A stretch of 64,000 nucleotides of DNA from an uncultured Bacteriovorax sp. (GTDB lineage: Bacteria > Bdellovibrionota > Bacteriovoracia > Bacteriovoracales > Bacteriovoracaceae), in assembly GCA_946481315.1 (NCBI GenBank), contig CAMLMH010000004.1:124001-188000 (forward strand), in the 5' to 3' direction. The position numbers were made by a program, and so were the translations under genes. This document shows positions 8,730 to 16,869 of the stretch, piece after piece (position 1 is the first letter of the stretch; each line of letters opens with the position of its first letter). The notes beneath the pieces were generated by a model. The model made no database searches. It saw only the letters and a list, made by a program, of their open reading frames with translations, and was not told the origin of the DNA.

Positions 8730-9293
8730 TTATTTTTCTTTTGTTGAGAGCGGTGTTGGCGCAGGCAGTGACTGCCCGCTATTATCAATGGCCTTAATTT
8801 CGTTTCTGGAGCCATTGAAAACTTTCGGGTCATTGAGATCATTTGCCGGAGTCTGTGTCTCCAGTGCACAAGTCAGGCGCGTAGTCCAGCTAGAACGGTT
8901 TCCTACTGGTCCACTGAGAGTATAAAGGGATAAAGAAAGGTCTTTGCCCAAATCTTCATAACCAAAAGTCTTTTTCATACCATCAAACTTTAAATAGGAA
9001 ACGTCAGAAAAAGGATTAATGCTGCTGTTGTTTTTATTTTCAGCATAAACTGTGCCGTCTTCTTTGGAGATTTTTAATTTGCTTCGAAACTTTAAAACTT
9101 CTTTTTCACCATTTGCTTTTTCGACTTTGACTGCAGATGAAAAACTGTTACCGATTTCTTTATCAAAGGTGATATCAACTTTTTTATAGCCCATTCCACT
9201 TGAAAACTGACAGCTATAATTTTTAATTTCTTCCTTTGCACATAGAGGAGAAGTCATTAACAGCAGGGGAACTATAAACTTTAAATTTTTCAT
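8730..9293 (-). CDS. Small exported protein of unknown function
   Basis: Not recognised. The 187-residue product has a signal peptide (residues 1-19, ending SPLCA) and a mature part rich in Lys, Ser and Asp with short alternating strands, for example KVDITFDKEIGNSFSSAVKV and LSLSLYTLSGPVGNRSSWTT. Two cysteines (residues about 28 and 142) could form a disulphide. The look is that of a small periplasmic beta protein. An AAGG ribosome site precedes the ATG. It is convergent with the U32 gene, separated by 6 bases, and transcribed alone. Confidence 0.7.
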   Translation of the reverse strand: MKNLKFIVPLLLMTSPLCAKEEIKNYSCQFSSGMGYKKVDITFDKEIGNSFSSAVKVEKANGEKEVLKFRSKLKISKEDGTVYAENKNNSSINPFSDVSYLKFDGMKKTFGYEDLGKDLSLSLYTLSGPVGNRSSWTTRLTCALETQTPANDLNDPKVFNGSRNEIKAIDNSGQSLPAPTPLSTKEK

Positions 9294-9370
9294 AAAGACC
9301 TTATCGGTCAGTCCAGCTAATTTATTTAATGGCCTAAATTACAAAGACTTAGGGGGAGAAAAAGACAAAT

Positions 9371-10012
9371 TTAGAGAATATCTCTTCTTTCGACAAATCT
9401 CCACTCGCCAGCTTTTAAATCACCTAAGACGAGCTTGCCGACTTTCATGCGAATCAGCCGAAGCGTAGGAAAACCCACTGCGGCCGTCATGCGTCTTACC
9501 TGACGATTTTTTCCTTCACTTATCGTGATTTCTATCCAGCAGGTGGGAATACTTTTTCGCTCTCTGATGGGAGGGGTTCGAGGGGTAACTTCAGGTTGCG
9601 GAGTGAGTATTGTAACGATGGCAGGTTTAGTTTTGTAATCCTGAATTTGCACTCCGGAGCGAAGTTTATTAAGGGCCTCTTCTGTTGGAATATTTTCCAC
9701 CTGCACCCAATAGGTTTTTTCCTTGTCATATTTAGGAGACAAAAGAGTATCGATGAATGTTCCGTCATCACTTAAGACCAACAGGCCTTCTGAATCCTTA
9801 TCGAGTCGGCCGACAGCATACACATCTTTTGGAAGCCCGAATGCACTCAGAGTTTCTGCCGGATTTTCACCAGTAAACTGACTGGTTACGCCATAGGGTT
9901 TATGAAAGGCAATGTATTGATGACCACCGGAAGAACGCAGATTACTTACCTTGATACAAAAAAATAGTTGAGGCGATTGTGCTATGAAGCTTGCCACTGT
10001 GTAAAGAGTCAT
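9371..10012 (-). CDS. rluE: RluE/RsuA-family rRNA pseudouridine synthase
   Basis: The protein belongs to the RsuA/RluB/E/F group without an S4 domain, most like RluE, which makes pseudouridine 2457 in 23S rRNA. Visible motifs are YIAFHKPYGVTSQF, the catalytic block VYAVGRLDKDSEGLLVLSDD (the Asp of RLD is catalytic), EKTYWVQVENIP, ITISEGKNRQVRRMTAAVGF and LRLIRMKVGKL. The length of 213 residues from this ATG fits RluE. The first 28 residues are not typical and have no good ribosome site, so the true start may lie further in. The gene stands alone between two small exported proteins. Confidence 0.85.
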   Translation of the reverse strand: MTLYTVASFIAQSPQLFFCIKVSNLRSSGGHQYIAFHKPYGVTSQFTGENPAETLSAFGLPKDVYAVGRLDKDSEGLLVLSDDGTFIDTLLSPKYDKEKTYWVQVENIPTEEALNKLRSGVQIQDYKTKPAIVTILTPQPEVTPRTPPIRERKSIPTCWIEITISEGKNRQVRRMTAAVGFPTLRLIRMKVGKLVLGDLKAGEWRFVERRDIL

Positions 10013-10046
10013 GAAAAATAGATGAATCTCATTTAAGGAAGAAAAG

Positions 10047-10340
10047 ATGAAATATTACCGAAGCTTAATGCTGATCGTAACAAGTTTCTTTTTGCTATTT
10101 TCGCCACTTGTGGAAGCAAAAAGCAAAAAGAATAAAAACCGTGCCCATGTGTCGCGAAGCTATAAAAAAGGAAAGTCAAAAAATAAAACAAAATTTAAAA
10201 AGACGAGTCGAAACAAAAAAGTTAAAAGATCGGGTAATGGTCCAGATTTGAAGACCTTAACAACAACCTCACCATTTACGGAAAACCCGGACAATGGTGT
10301 GAATTCGATTGAAACCAAACCGGGATTACCAGGAATTTAA
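10047..10340 (+). CDS. Small exported lysine-rich protein
   Basis: Not recognised. The 97-residue product has a signal peptide (residues 1-24, ending LVEA) followed by an extremely basic stretch (about residues 25-65, mostly Lys, Ser, Asn and Arg) and a neutral tail. The basic, low-complexity mature region suggests binding to an acidic polymer such as lipopolysaccharide, nucleic acid or teichoic-type polysaccharide; this is inference. An AAGGAAG ribosome site precedes the ATG. The next gene starts 12 bases after its stop, so the two form a small operon of exported proteins ending at the terminator near 10830. Confidence 0.65.
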   Translation: MKYYRSLMLIVTSFFLLFSPLVEAKSKKNKNRAHVSRSYKKGKSKNKTKFKKTSRNKKVKRSGNGPDLKTLTTTSPFTENPDNGVNSIETKPGLPGI

Positions 10341-10352
10341 GGGATAAACATC

Positions 10353-10790
10353 ATGAAACAAATCTTTTTTGCTGCATTAGTCTCTCTCTTCGTAAATGCT
10401 TCGGCACAGGCCGGAATCATTACTTTTAAATGTGTTTCAGTTGAAGCTGCTGGTGTTCACAAGTTTGATGCTCAGGGTGCTGTGACAGTTGATGATTTCA
10501 ACCAGGTCGAAGGCATTATGACCATTGTCACTCAAAAGGCACAGGCCGAGCAATCCGCCCAAACTTTTGAACAGGTAAAAGTCTTTGGTCGTCTTCGCCA
10601 TTTTAATGCCGGAGAAATTTCTGATGAAGATTTCGAACAACTTATCCTTAAAGCAGATAATGGTTATATTAAATCGCTTAATCTTCTTTTAAATTTCGAA
10701 CCAAAAATCGCTTCGCGAATCGTGACGATTGATAATTTTTCGTATCGATCAAACTGCAAGATCGTAGAAAATTTCAGAAGACCTTTCTAA
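10353..10790 (+). CDS. Small exported protein of unknown function
   Basis: Not recognised. The 145-residue protein has a signal peptide (residues 1-20, ending ASAQA), then a compact domain with two cysteines (FKCVSVEAAG near residue 26 and SNCKIVENF near 135), which could be joined by a disulphide. No known motif is seen. It has a good AAGGG ribosome site, follows the Lys-rich exported protein in the same transcript and is followed by a strong terminator. Confidence 0.7.
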   Translation: MKQIFFAALVSLFVNASAQAGIITFKCVSVEAAGVHKFDAQGAVTVDDFNQVEGIMTIVTQKAQAEQSAQTFEQVKVFGRLRHFNAGEISDEDFEQLILKADNGYIKSLNLLLNFEPKIASRIVTIDNFSYRSNCKIVENFRRPF

Positions 10791-10812
10791 TTTAAAATCA
10801 TCTAAAGACATT

Positions 10813-10838
10813 AAGCCCGCATTAGGCGGGCTTTTTTC
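10813..10838 (+). terminator. Rho-independent terminator
   Basis: An 8-base-pair GC-rich stem (AAGCCCGC with GCGGGCTT) around a 5-base loop is followed by a run of T. It ends the two-gene operon of small exported proteins and lies just beyond the 3' end of the convergent DTW gene. Confidence 0.88.
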
Positions 10839-10842
10839 TTGT

Positions 10843-11460
10843 CTATTTATTTTCAAAAGCTGTGCGGCCGCGGATAGTTCGCTCTACCATCACATCAAAG
10901 ACGGGTTCCATTTTTGAAAGAATATTCTGATCGTTTTCAATGATGGCCAGAGCATGCATGATGGCCTCATAAGTACACACGCTGTTTTCTCTGTCGGATG
11001 ATTTGCGTAATCTATAATTTCCTTTGATTCCAGCCGGGAGTTTCACACACTGAATATGAGAAAGGCTCGATTCACGACGATAAGTTTTGACGGCCTGAGA
11101 CCATGTGCCGTCCGGGACAATTAAATGAACTGGTTTGTCTAATGTTGAAACAAATTCCGATGTGAGTTCAATGGCCCCTTCATGAGGAAAGAGATACAGC
11201 GGTGTTTCGTCTTCACTGATTGTAAGCTCATTGATGTCGAAGAGTTTTCCGGGAAGACCCCGCAGAATGATCTGACATTTTTCCAGTACCAGTTTGGTGA
11301 GAATAGCGGTGTTACTGGTCAGGTGTTTTTCCCGGTGATGCATAATTATGGATACACTGGATTTTGTTTTAAAGGGATGAATGCAGTCGCAGAAACATAA
11401 AGTCTCATTGATGCGACAGCGGGGACAACGTTTGTGTGCGGATGCTCTCCGCTTATTCAT
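10843..11460 (-). CDS. DTW-domain tRNA-uridine aminocarboxypropyltransferase
   Basis: DTW proteins (TapT/TuaA in E. coli, DTWD1/2 in animals) transfer the aminocarboxypropyl group of S-adenosylmethionine to uridine in tRNA, making acp3U. The 205-residue protein has the N-terminal zinc-type cysteines (CPRCRINETLCFCDC), then VSIIMHHREKHLTSNTA, YLFPHEGA, the signature LIVPDGTWSQA and a late TYEAIMHAL. The ATG at 11460 is used here because the upstream extension runs into the acyltransferase gene; it overlaps that gene's stop by 8 bases, so translation of the two is probably coupled. Confidence 0.88.
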   Translation of the reverse strand: MNKRRASAHKRCPRCRINETLCFCDCIHPFKTKSSVSIIMHHREKHLTSNTAILTKLVLEKCQIILRGLPGKLFDINELTISEDETPLYLFPHEGAIELTSEFVSTLDKPVHLIVPDGTWSQAVKTYRRESSLSHIQCVKLPAGIKGNYRLRKSSDRENSVCTYEAIMHALAIIENDQNILSKMEPVFDVMVERTIRGRTAFENK

Positions 11461-12187
11461 GCATATCCGGATGGTCCAAAAGCTCCTGATCAAGCTGATC
11501 AATGGCCTCTTTCATCATGTGCTGGATTTTGTCTTTTAATTCATTGGCATTTTCCACACTCAAACCTTTCGTTTCTACTCCGGGTAGAATATCAATTAAA
11601 ATGGTGCCCGCATGCCAGCGATTGAGGTTAAGATTTTTAATGTAACTGCTCATACACACCGGTACAACGGGAACCTGAGCTTTAATTGCCGTTATAAAAG
11701 GACCTTTTTTAAAAGGGAGCAATCCGCGTCCTCTTGAGCGGGTGCCTTCCGGCATAATCCATACCGAAATTTTTTGTTCGCAAATAGCGCGGGCAGCGAT
11801 GTCCATTGTTTCAAAAGCGCTTTTTTTATTCTTTCGGTTAATGAGAATATTTCCCGAGAGCCAGTAGAAAAGACCAAAAAAAGGAATCCAGATAATGGAT
11901 TTTTTTCCGATGGTCACTGTTCGGTGCGGGATTGTTGTCGTCCCGGGAAAAATGTCCAGATTGTCCTGATGATTACTGACAATAATACAGGGATGATGTT
12001 TAGCGAATTCTTCGCGGTTTCTGACAATGATTCGAATACCCAGAATTTTTCGACCTAGTGAAATAAGTCTTCCGGTTACATGAATGTTGTCCGGATTAAA
12101 AGGGCGAACGAGAGAGACGAGAATTCCCAGGAGAGCTGAAACAGCAATCCATGGAAGTATAAGAATAAGTCGTATAATTAGCAGCAT
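11453..12187 (-). CDS. plsC: 1-acylglycerol-3-phosphate acyltransferase-like protein
   Basis: PlsC acylates lysophosphatidic acid to phosphatidic acid in the inner membrane. The 244-residue protein has an N-terminal membrane segment (residues 2-28), the HX4D catalytic motif in IVSNHQDNLDIFPG, the block GNILINRKNKKSAFETM and the substrate-binding IMPEGTRSRGRGLLPFKKG. These are the four classical acyltransferase blocks. A clear AAGGA ribosome site lies before the ATG. It is 13 bases downstream of the recombinase gene and overlaps the DTW gene, so the three genes may share a transcript. Confidence 0.88.
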   Translation of the reverse strand: MLLIIRLILILPWIAVSALLGILVSLVRPFNPDNIHVTGRLISLGRKILGIRIIVRNREEFAKHHPCIIVSNHQDNLDIFPGTTTIPHRTVTIGKKSIIWIPFFGLFYWLSGNILINRKNKKSAFETMDIAARAICEQKISVWIMPEGTRSRGRGLLPFKKGPFITAIKAQVPVVPVCMSSYIKNLNLNRWHAGTILIDILPGVETKGLSVENANELKDKIQHMMKEAIDQLDQELLDHPDMHE

Positions 12188-12200
12188 AAGTTCTTTGTCC

Positions 12201-13229
12201 TTAGTGAAAGCGCTTCATTTTAAGGTTAAGCGTTGCCTTGTCAATGTATGTTTGTGTAACTTTGGCATCCCGGTGGTTTAAGTAATCGCGAACATAAAGT
12301 AAATCTTTGGATTTTATATAGAGATAGGTCGCGCAGGCCTTACGGAAGCTATGAGGTGTAATTCCACTTCCTGAAAGACCTGCTCTTTCCAGCATTTTCA
12401 TAATTTTATTGTAAAAGGCCTTTAATGAATAAGGCCTACCCTCTTTATTCTGGAATAAAAACTGACTTTGAAAGGTTTCGTTTTCCAGAAAATATTTTAA
12501 GTTTTTAAAAACCAGTTCTTCTTTTTGTATCACCAGGGTGTGAATGGAGCCGCCTTTGCGGACAAATGTCAGCGTCCTGGACTGAAAATCAAAATCGGAG
12601 ATTTTCAAGTAACAGAGTTCACTTAGGCGAAGGCCACCATAAAAAAGCAGATACAGCATCAACCTTTCTTCCGTACGGTATGATTTTTCTTCAATCAGCT
12701 TAAATTGCTCGCTGGTTAACATTTTTGTGCTTTCAACATCGATGTCTTTTAGAGTGATGGCATGGATTTTACTTTTTACCGGATTCTTTGAAAAAATCTC
12801 CGACGTGTCTTCGTGGCTTTCTTTTAAATATTGAAAGAAATTTTTGAGACTAGACAAATGTCTGCGCCTCGAACCGACCGATAAGGGCGACTGATAAAAC
12901 AACAAGGATCTTTCGATGCGTTTTTTAAAAAATGTGCGGGCAATGATCAGTTGAAACCATAAAAAAAGAGCGGCCCTGGGATTTCTCATGGTTTCTTTAT
13001 ATACATCACCACCAGAACTCAAAAATTCTTTATAGCGCCCAATCGTTTCGCCGTTTACTTTTTCTACCGGCATTTTTTCAACGTGATCGAGCCAGTAGAA
13101 AAATTTCTGCAAATCAGCTCTATAGTTTTTGATTGTATGATCCGATTTATTCAGTCGATGCAGGTTTTCGAGATACTGATTAATGTACCGGTGATTCTTC
13201 TCAATAATCACAGGGGATTTATCTTCCAC
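12201..13229 (-). CDS. Tyrosine recombinase (XerC/D-type integrase)
   Basis: The 342-residue protein has an N-terminal SAM-like core-binding domain (about 15-150) and a C-terminal catalytic domain. The catalytic residues visible are Arg in FYGGLRLSEL, Lys in FVRKGGSIHTL, His-x-x-Arg in TPHSFRKACATYLY, His in YLNHRDAKVTQTY and the nucleophilic Tyr of QTYI. The N-terminal domain is about 35 residues longer than in XerC/XerD, around SSGGDVYKETMRNPRAALFL. The start is a GTG with an AAAGGA ribosome site. No phage genes or attachment repeats are seen nearby. A palindromic AT-rich element lies upstream. Confidence 0.88.
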   Translation of the reverse strand: MEDKSPVIIEKNHRYINQYLENLHRLNKSDHTIKNYRADLQKFFYWLDHVEKMPVEKVNGETIGRYKEFLSSGGDVYKETMRNPRAALFLWFQLIIARTFFKKRIERSLLFYQSPLSVGSRRRHLSSLKNFFQYLKESHEDTSEIFSKNPVKSKIHAITLKDIDVESTKMLTSEQFKLIEEKSYRTEERLMLYLLFYGGLRLSELCYLKISDFDFQSRTLTFVRKGGSIHTLVIQKEELVFKNLKYFLENETFQSQFLFQNKEGRPYSLKAFYNKIMKMLERAGLSGSGITPHSFRKACATYLYIKSKDLLYVRDYLNHRDAKVTQTYIDKATLNLKMKRFH

Positions 13230-13269
13230 TTTTTAATCCTTTAAAAATGGTGTCCTAAAACACAATAAT

Positions 13270-13304
13270 AACTACAGATAATTTATATTATATGTAGTTT
13301 TTGA
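13270..13304. repeat. AT-rich inverted repeat upstream of a recombinase gene
   Basis: AACTACA and TGTAGTT form a 7-base inverted repeat separated by 16 AT-only-but-one bases. It lies about 40 bases upstream of the recombinase GTG start, in a 175-base AT-rich gap. It could be an operator, a recombinase core site or a weak terminator of the upstream gene. Confidence 0.45.
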
Positions 13305-13404
13305 CTAATAAGTCACTGGTATAGTTAACTTTTTAAAAAATGGGCAATTTGAGGCCCTAATGGGTCACAGGGGATAGCAGGAGTGGGGGGATAAGTTGAA
13401 TGCA

Positions 13405-15219
13405 CTAATTACACTGATGATTCTGGCCTTCTTTAGGGTTACCCTCAGAATCCCATTGCGCCTGCTGATACCATCGAAAGTAGCATGCCTTATCAACTGT
13501 AACTCGGGTTTGCATGTTTAGAATTGTCCCGCCTGGTATGCTCAAGAAGTTTAAATAAAGCCATCCCCCTGACTGGATTGGTGCTACTTTTTCTACGCCC
13601 GAATTAAGCAGCATGATCCCTCCAGATCTTGGTGGCGCATAAAAGTGAATTTCTTCACCCCTTTCTAGAAGTGCAGACTGCAGAGCTTTTCCAGAGTATT
13701 GAGTGTTGCTACTAATGTGGCCGGCTGAAGCCCGGGGAACATTTTTAAAGGAGACAGCAACCTTTCCTTCTTCATCGGCCAGATAAGCAGAAGAAGAAAT
13801 GCCAACCTGAACGGTACCGGGGGGAACGAAAATTCTAATTCGCGTGAGCCCGGTTGCATTAGTCGTTCCGGTGGCCGTTCCGATTAAAACTGTATTTCCA
13901 TCCACGTAAACACTGTCAGGGGAATAAGAATTTCTGAAATTGGCACCTTGAACATTGGAATTAAGAGCAAAGTAACCAGAGTTCACAGCTTGGTTGACTG
14001 GCGACGACGGGGCAGGGGCCGGAGCAGGTGCCGGGGGGGACGGTTCCGGAATTGGTGCCACTTCAAGTGTCCCGGCCTTAGCCAGGCCGACCAGGTGTTG
14101 AAAAACTCTATAGGTTTCATTATAGGTGCTGTCAGGTTCAATATCGCGGGAATATTCTCTGGTAAATTGATTAATAAAACCCGGCGTTCCATCAGGACCA
14201 AATTCGCTGGCCCCCTGAGCACATCTTGCTATGCCATTTTCAATTTTTAGCTCTGATGAATTAAAACATAATCGCTGATCTACCCATTCATTCCATGAAT
14301 TAAAAATGATTAGTTTTGATTTTCGGGAAACTGCTGTTTCCAACTGTCTCATCAGAGTTCTTGTCCCAAACCGGGGTGCCGCTGTCTTTTTGTCCGTTAT
14401 ATACGTTTCCTGATACGATGAAGAAACAGATGTCATTTCTGGAGTTCCATACTGAAGACAATGAGTATTACCGGATAATTTTATAAAATCGCCCTTACAA
14501 GGCTCCATAAATGACCAGACATCATTTCCATAGGATTCAAGCGCGTTCTTCCCGAACATTCCCCACATTTTTCTTATTTTAAACTGAGATTTTAAGGACT
14601 TTATTTTTTCTTCAACTGTGTGAAAGTTTCGCTCTTTTATCCAGCTGGCTATCAGGAGCGGAGCCCCTTCATGCTGATAGTTTGTTGAAGGGTATTGTCT
14701 CATTTTTTCGACAACATAATCTACTAATGAACCTTTAAAAGGTACCCAAAAAACAATCTTAGGTGCTCCGGGTGTGGATGCAGCTTTTTCCATTAATAAA
14801 TCGATATTTTTCTTTGTATCACTGTCGATACTTAAACATCCCTCTATCGATTCATTTTTTTCCGGTAAAGAACAGAAAAATGGAAGGTTAATAACAAGAA
14901 AATCCACCCTGGCCTTTTTTAATTGATCGAGGTGAAGATTTAATAATGCAGGATTACGATTTAAACAGTAATTTTCAACTGGCGAACTTTGAGGCACATC
15001 TCTCCAGTGGAGAGCGCCTAATGGACCCCATTTTTTAGTTGTCAGAGATTGCGTGATAACTGTGTTATTGGGAGCGCTGTTGGCCATACAGTGCCAGAGA
15101 GAATAAATCATTCCAATTTGTGGACGATAGCTGTTACTGGAATTTGTTTGCGAGAATACATTCAGACTTGAAAGAGTACACAGTAACAAAATGATGTACT
15201 TAAATTTTAATGCTCTCAT
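13405..15219 (-). CDS. Secreted GH99/WbsX-like protein with shared C-terminal domain
   Basis: The 604-residue protein has a signal peptide (about 1-22). The first 370 residues look like a TIM-barrel glycan enzyme: PQIGMIYSLWHCMANS, WGPLGALHWRDVPQ, ARVDFLVINLPFF, KIVFWVPFKGSLVDYV and the late IIFNSWNEWVDQRLCFN, reminiscent of the N-x-W-N-E-W motif of GH99-like and WbsX-type proteins. This assignment is tentative. A Pro/Ala linker (about 395-410) leads to a 190-residue C-terminal domain (YFALNSNVQGANF to the final HQCN) that is strongly similar to the C-terminus of the next upstream gene's product. The ATG at 15219 has a GGAGA ribosome site. Confidence 0.6.
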   Translation of the reverse strand: MRALKFKYIILLLCTLSSLNVFSQTNSSNSYRPQIGMIYSLWHCMANSAPNNTVITQSLTTKKWGPLGALHWRDVPQSSPVENYCLNRNPALLNLHLDQLKKARVDFLVINLPFFCSLPEKNESIEGCLSIDSDTKKNIDLLMEKAASTPGAPKIVFWVPFKGSLVDYVVEKMRQYPSTNYQHEGAPLLIASWIKERNFHTVEEKIKSLKSQFKIRKMWGMFGKNALESYGNDVWSFMEPCKGDFIKLSGNTHCLQYGTPEMTSVSSSYQETYITDKKTAAPRFGTRTLMRQLETAVSRKSKLIIFNSWNEWVDQRLCFNSSELKIENGIARCAQGASEFGPDGTPGFINQFTREYSRDIEPDSTYNETYRVFQHLVGLAKAGTLEVAPIPEPSPPAPAPAPAPSSPVNQAVNSGYFALNSNVQGANFRNSYSPDSVYVDGNTVLIGTATGTTNATGLTRIRIFVPPGTVQVGISSSAYLADEEGKVAVSFKNVPRASAGHISSNTQYSGKALQSALLERGEEIHFYAPPRSGGIMLLNSGVEKVAPIQSGGWLYLNFLSIPGGTILNMQTRVTVDKACYFRWYQQAQWDSEGNPKEGQNHQCN

Positions 15220-15368
15220 CAAATCTCCGGTTTAATCTATGTTAACTTAGATGAAGTCAGCGCTCTAAGTTCAGATCAGCTATCTTTATTGGCCGTTATA
15301 ATTATAGGTGTCTGGCCACTGTTTTTACGGTCAAAAGAGCCGAGCTTTCTGCCTCAAATCCATGGCAA

Positions 15369-16724
15369 TTAATTACATCGATGTAAAATTCCCTCTGTTG
15401 GATTTCCAGTCTGATCCCAGACTGCAGACTGATACCATTTCTGATAACAGGCCTTATCAACAGTGACTCTGGTCTGAATGTTGTAGATTGTTCCACCCGG
15501 GATGCTTAAAAAATTTAAATACAACCATCCACCGCTAAGTAGAGGATTCACTTTTTCAGATCCGGGATTGATGAGCATTATTCCACCTGAACGCGCTGGT
15601 GCATAGAAATGAAGTTCCTCATTTTTTTCTAAAAGTGCAGATAGTAAAGCACCACCAGAATAACTAGTATTAGTAGTCACATCGTTATAAGTTGCTCGAG
15701 GGAGAGCTTTAAATGAAACAGCAACTCTTCCGTCTTCGTCTGAGAGATAAGCAGAAGTCGTGATCCCGACTTGAATTGTTCCGGGTGGAATGAAGAGTCT
15801 GATCTGAGACAGGCCGACTGCGTTTGCTGTCCCTAAGGCCGCTTGTAAAAGAGCTAGATTGCCATCGTAATAGACTTTATCAAGTGAGTAAGCAGTTTTA
15901 AAATCAAGACCGCGGACATTGGAATTCAAAGCATAATAATTTGAATTCGTCACACTTCCCGGATCATTACCTGAAGGAGGTGCAGGAGTTTTGACCACAA
16001 GATTTCTGTGACTGGGATTACAGGCCACACTTGTGCCGTCTGCTTTTAGACCTCGAAAGTACATCAGATAATTTCCTGCAGGAAAGGAATTGGCAGGGAA
16101 TTGGAGAATTCCAGTTGTTTTGGCCAGGTCTACATAATCAAGACTAGGTTCAATTCGCACTTGCAGTTTGGCAATCTGGTTAGACGACAGGGTGGCCTGA
16201 AGCTCTTGATTTGTAAAAAGCGACGAAGGCAGATCAACTGTACAAGATGCAACTGTGTTATCCGGATTGGTCTCGGGTGTTTGTGTGTTTAAAATTGTCA
16301 CAACTGAACGTGCAGGATTACAGCTAATGACGGAACCATCTGCCTTTATTCCGCGAAAATGAAGCGAATAAGCATTTGCTTCAAATGTATTGCCGGGCCA
16401 CACCAGTACACCGTTAGTTGTTTCAAGATCAGCAAATTCCATTGAAGGCTCAGCTGCGACTTGAATTTTGCTGATTTGATAAGATGAGATCGTGGCCTGT
16501 AGTTCTTGATGTTTATAGATTACAGTTGGTACAGAAACCGAGCATTTCTCCTGCAAAAAAGATGATTTTTGCTGAGGGGTGCTCACTAAGAGATTTTGAT
16601 TTTTTGCTATAAGCTGCGTGTCTGTTAGATTTTTTTTATTCTCCTGAGGAGAAAATCCGCAGGATGAAATGCATCCTATTAAAGAAAGAGAAACGAGTAT
16701 TTTTATATACCGTGAAAGTGACAT
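15369..16724 (-). CDS. Lipoprotein with two tandem repeats and shared C-terminal domain
   Basis: Not a named family. The 451-residue protein has a lipoprotein signal (SLIGCISSCG; Cys near 22). Two repeats of about 85 residues follow (about 60-145 and 160-245), each starting with a Cys and containing QELQATISSYQISKIQV or QELQATLSSNQIAKLQV, a GxLxxPxNxF stretch, and YSLHFRGIKADGSVISCNP or YLMYFRGLKADGTSVACNP. A short linker then precedes a 190-residue domain (YYALNSNVRGLDF to HRCN) shared with the adjacent GH-like protein. The repeats look like Ig-like strands with a disulphide. Likely surface-located; the function is unknown. Confidence 0.7.
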   Translation of the reverse strand: MSLSRYIKILVSLSLIGCISSCGFSPQENKKNLTDTQLIAKNQNLLVSTPQQKSSFLQEKCSVSVPTVIYKHQELQATISSYQISKIQVAAEPSMEFADLETTNGVLVWPGNTFEANAYSLHFRGIKADGSVISCNPARSVVTILNTQTPETNPDNTVASCTVDLPSSLFTNQELQATLSSNQIAKLQVRIEPSLDYVDLAKTTGILQFPANSFPAGNYLMYFRGLKADGTSVACNPSHRNLVVKTPAPPSGNDPGSVTNSNYYALNSNVRGLDFKTAYSLDKVYYDGNLALLQAALGTANAVGLSQIRLFIPPGTIQVGITTSAYLSDEDGRVAVSFKALPRATYNDVTTNTSYSGGALLSALLEKNEELHFYAPARSGGIMLINPGSEKVNPLLSGGWLYLNFLSIPGGTIYNIQTRVTVDKACYQKWYQSAVWDQTGNPTEGILHRCN

Positions 16725-16869
16725 GGATTATTCCTGCGAAAATTAATAAACTGTCTATCGACAGACTTTAGATAATTTTAACACAGTAGGCCCTGACCTC
16801 TCTTAACTCGGGACAGTATATTAACCGTTCCCCTAATATTATAAACGACTTTTTCGGTTATTAAGATCA

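Noticed and set aside
9302..9309. CCGATAAG before the small exported protein gene
   Set aside because: It matches the element before the giant lipoproteins but lies only about 10 bases from the start codon, overlapping the ribosome site, so it is probably chance.
16751..16764. CTGTC/GACAG hairpin upstream of the two-repeat lipoprotein
   Set aside because: A 5-base stem with a 4-base loop is expected by chance in AT-rich gaps of this size.
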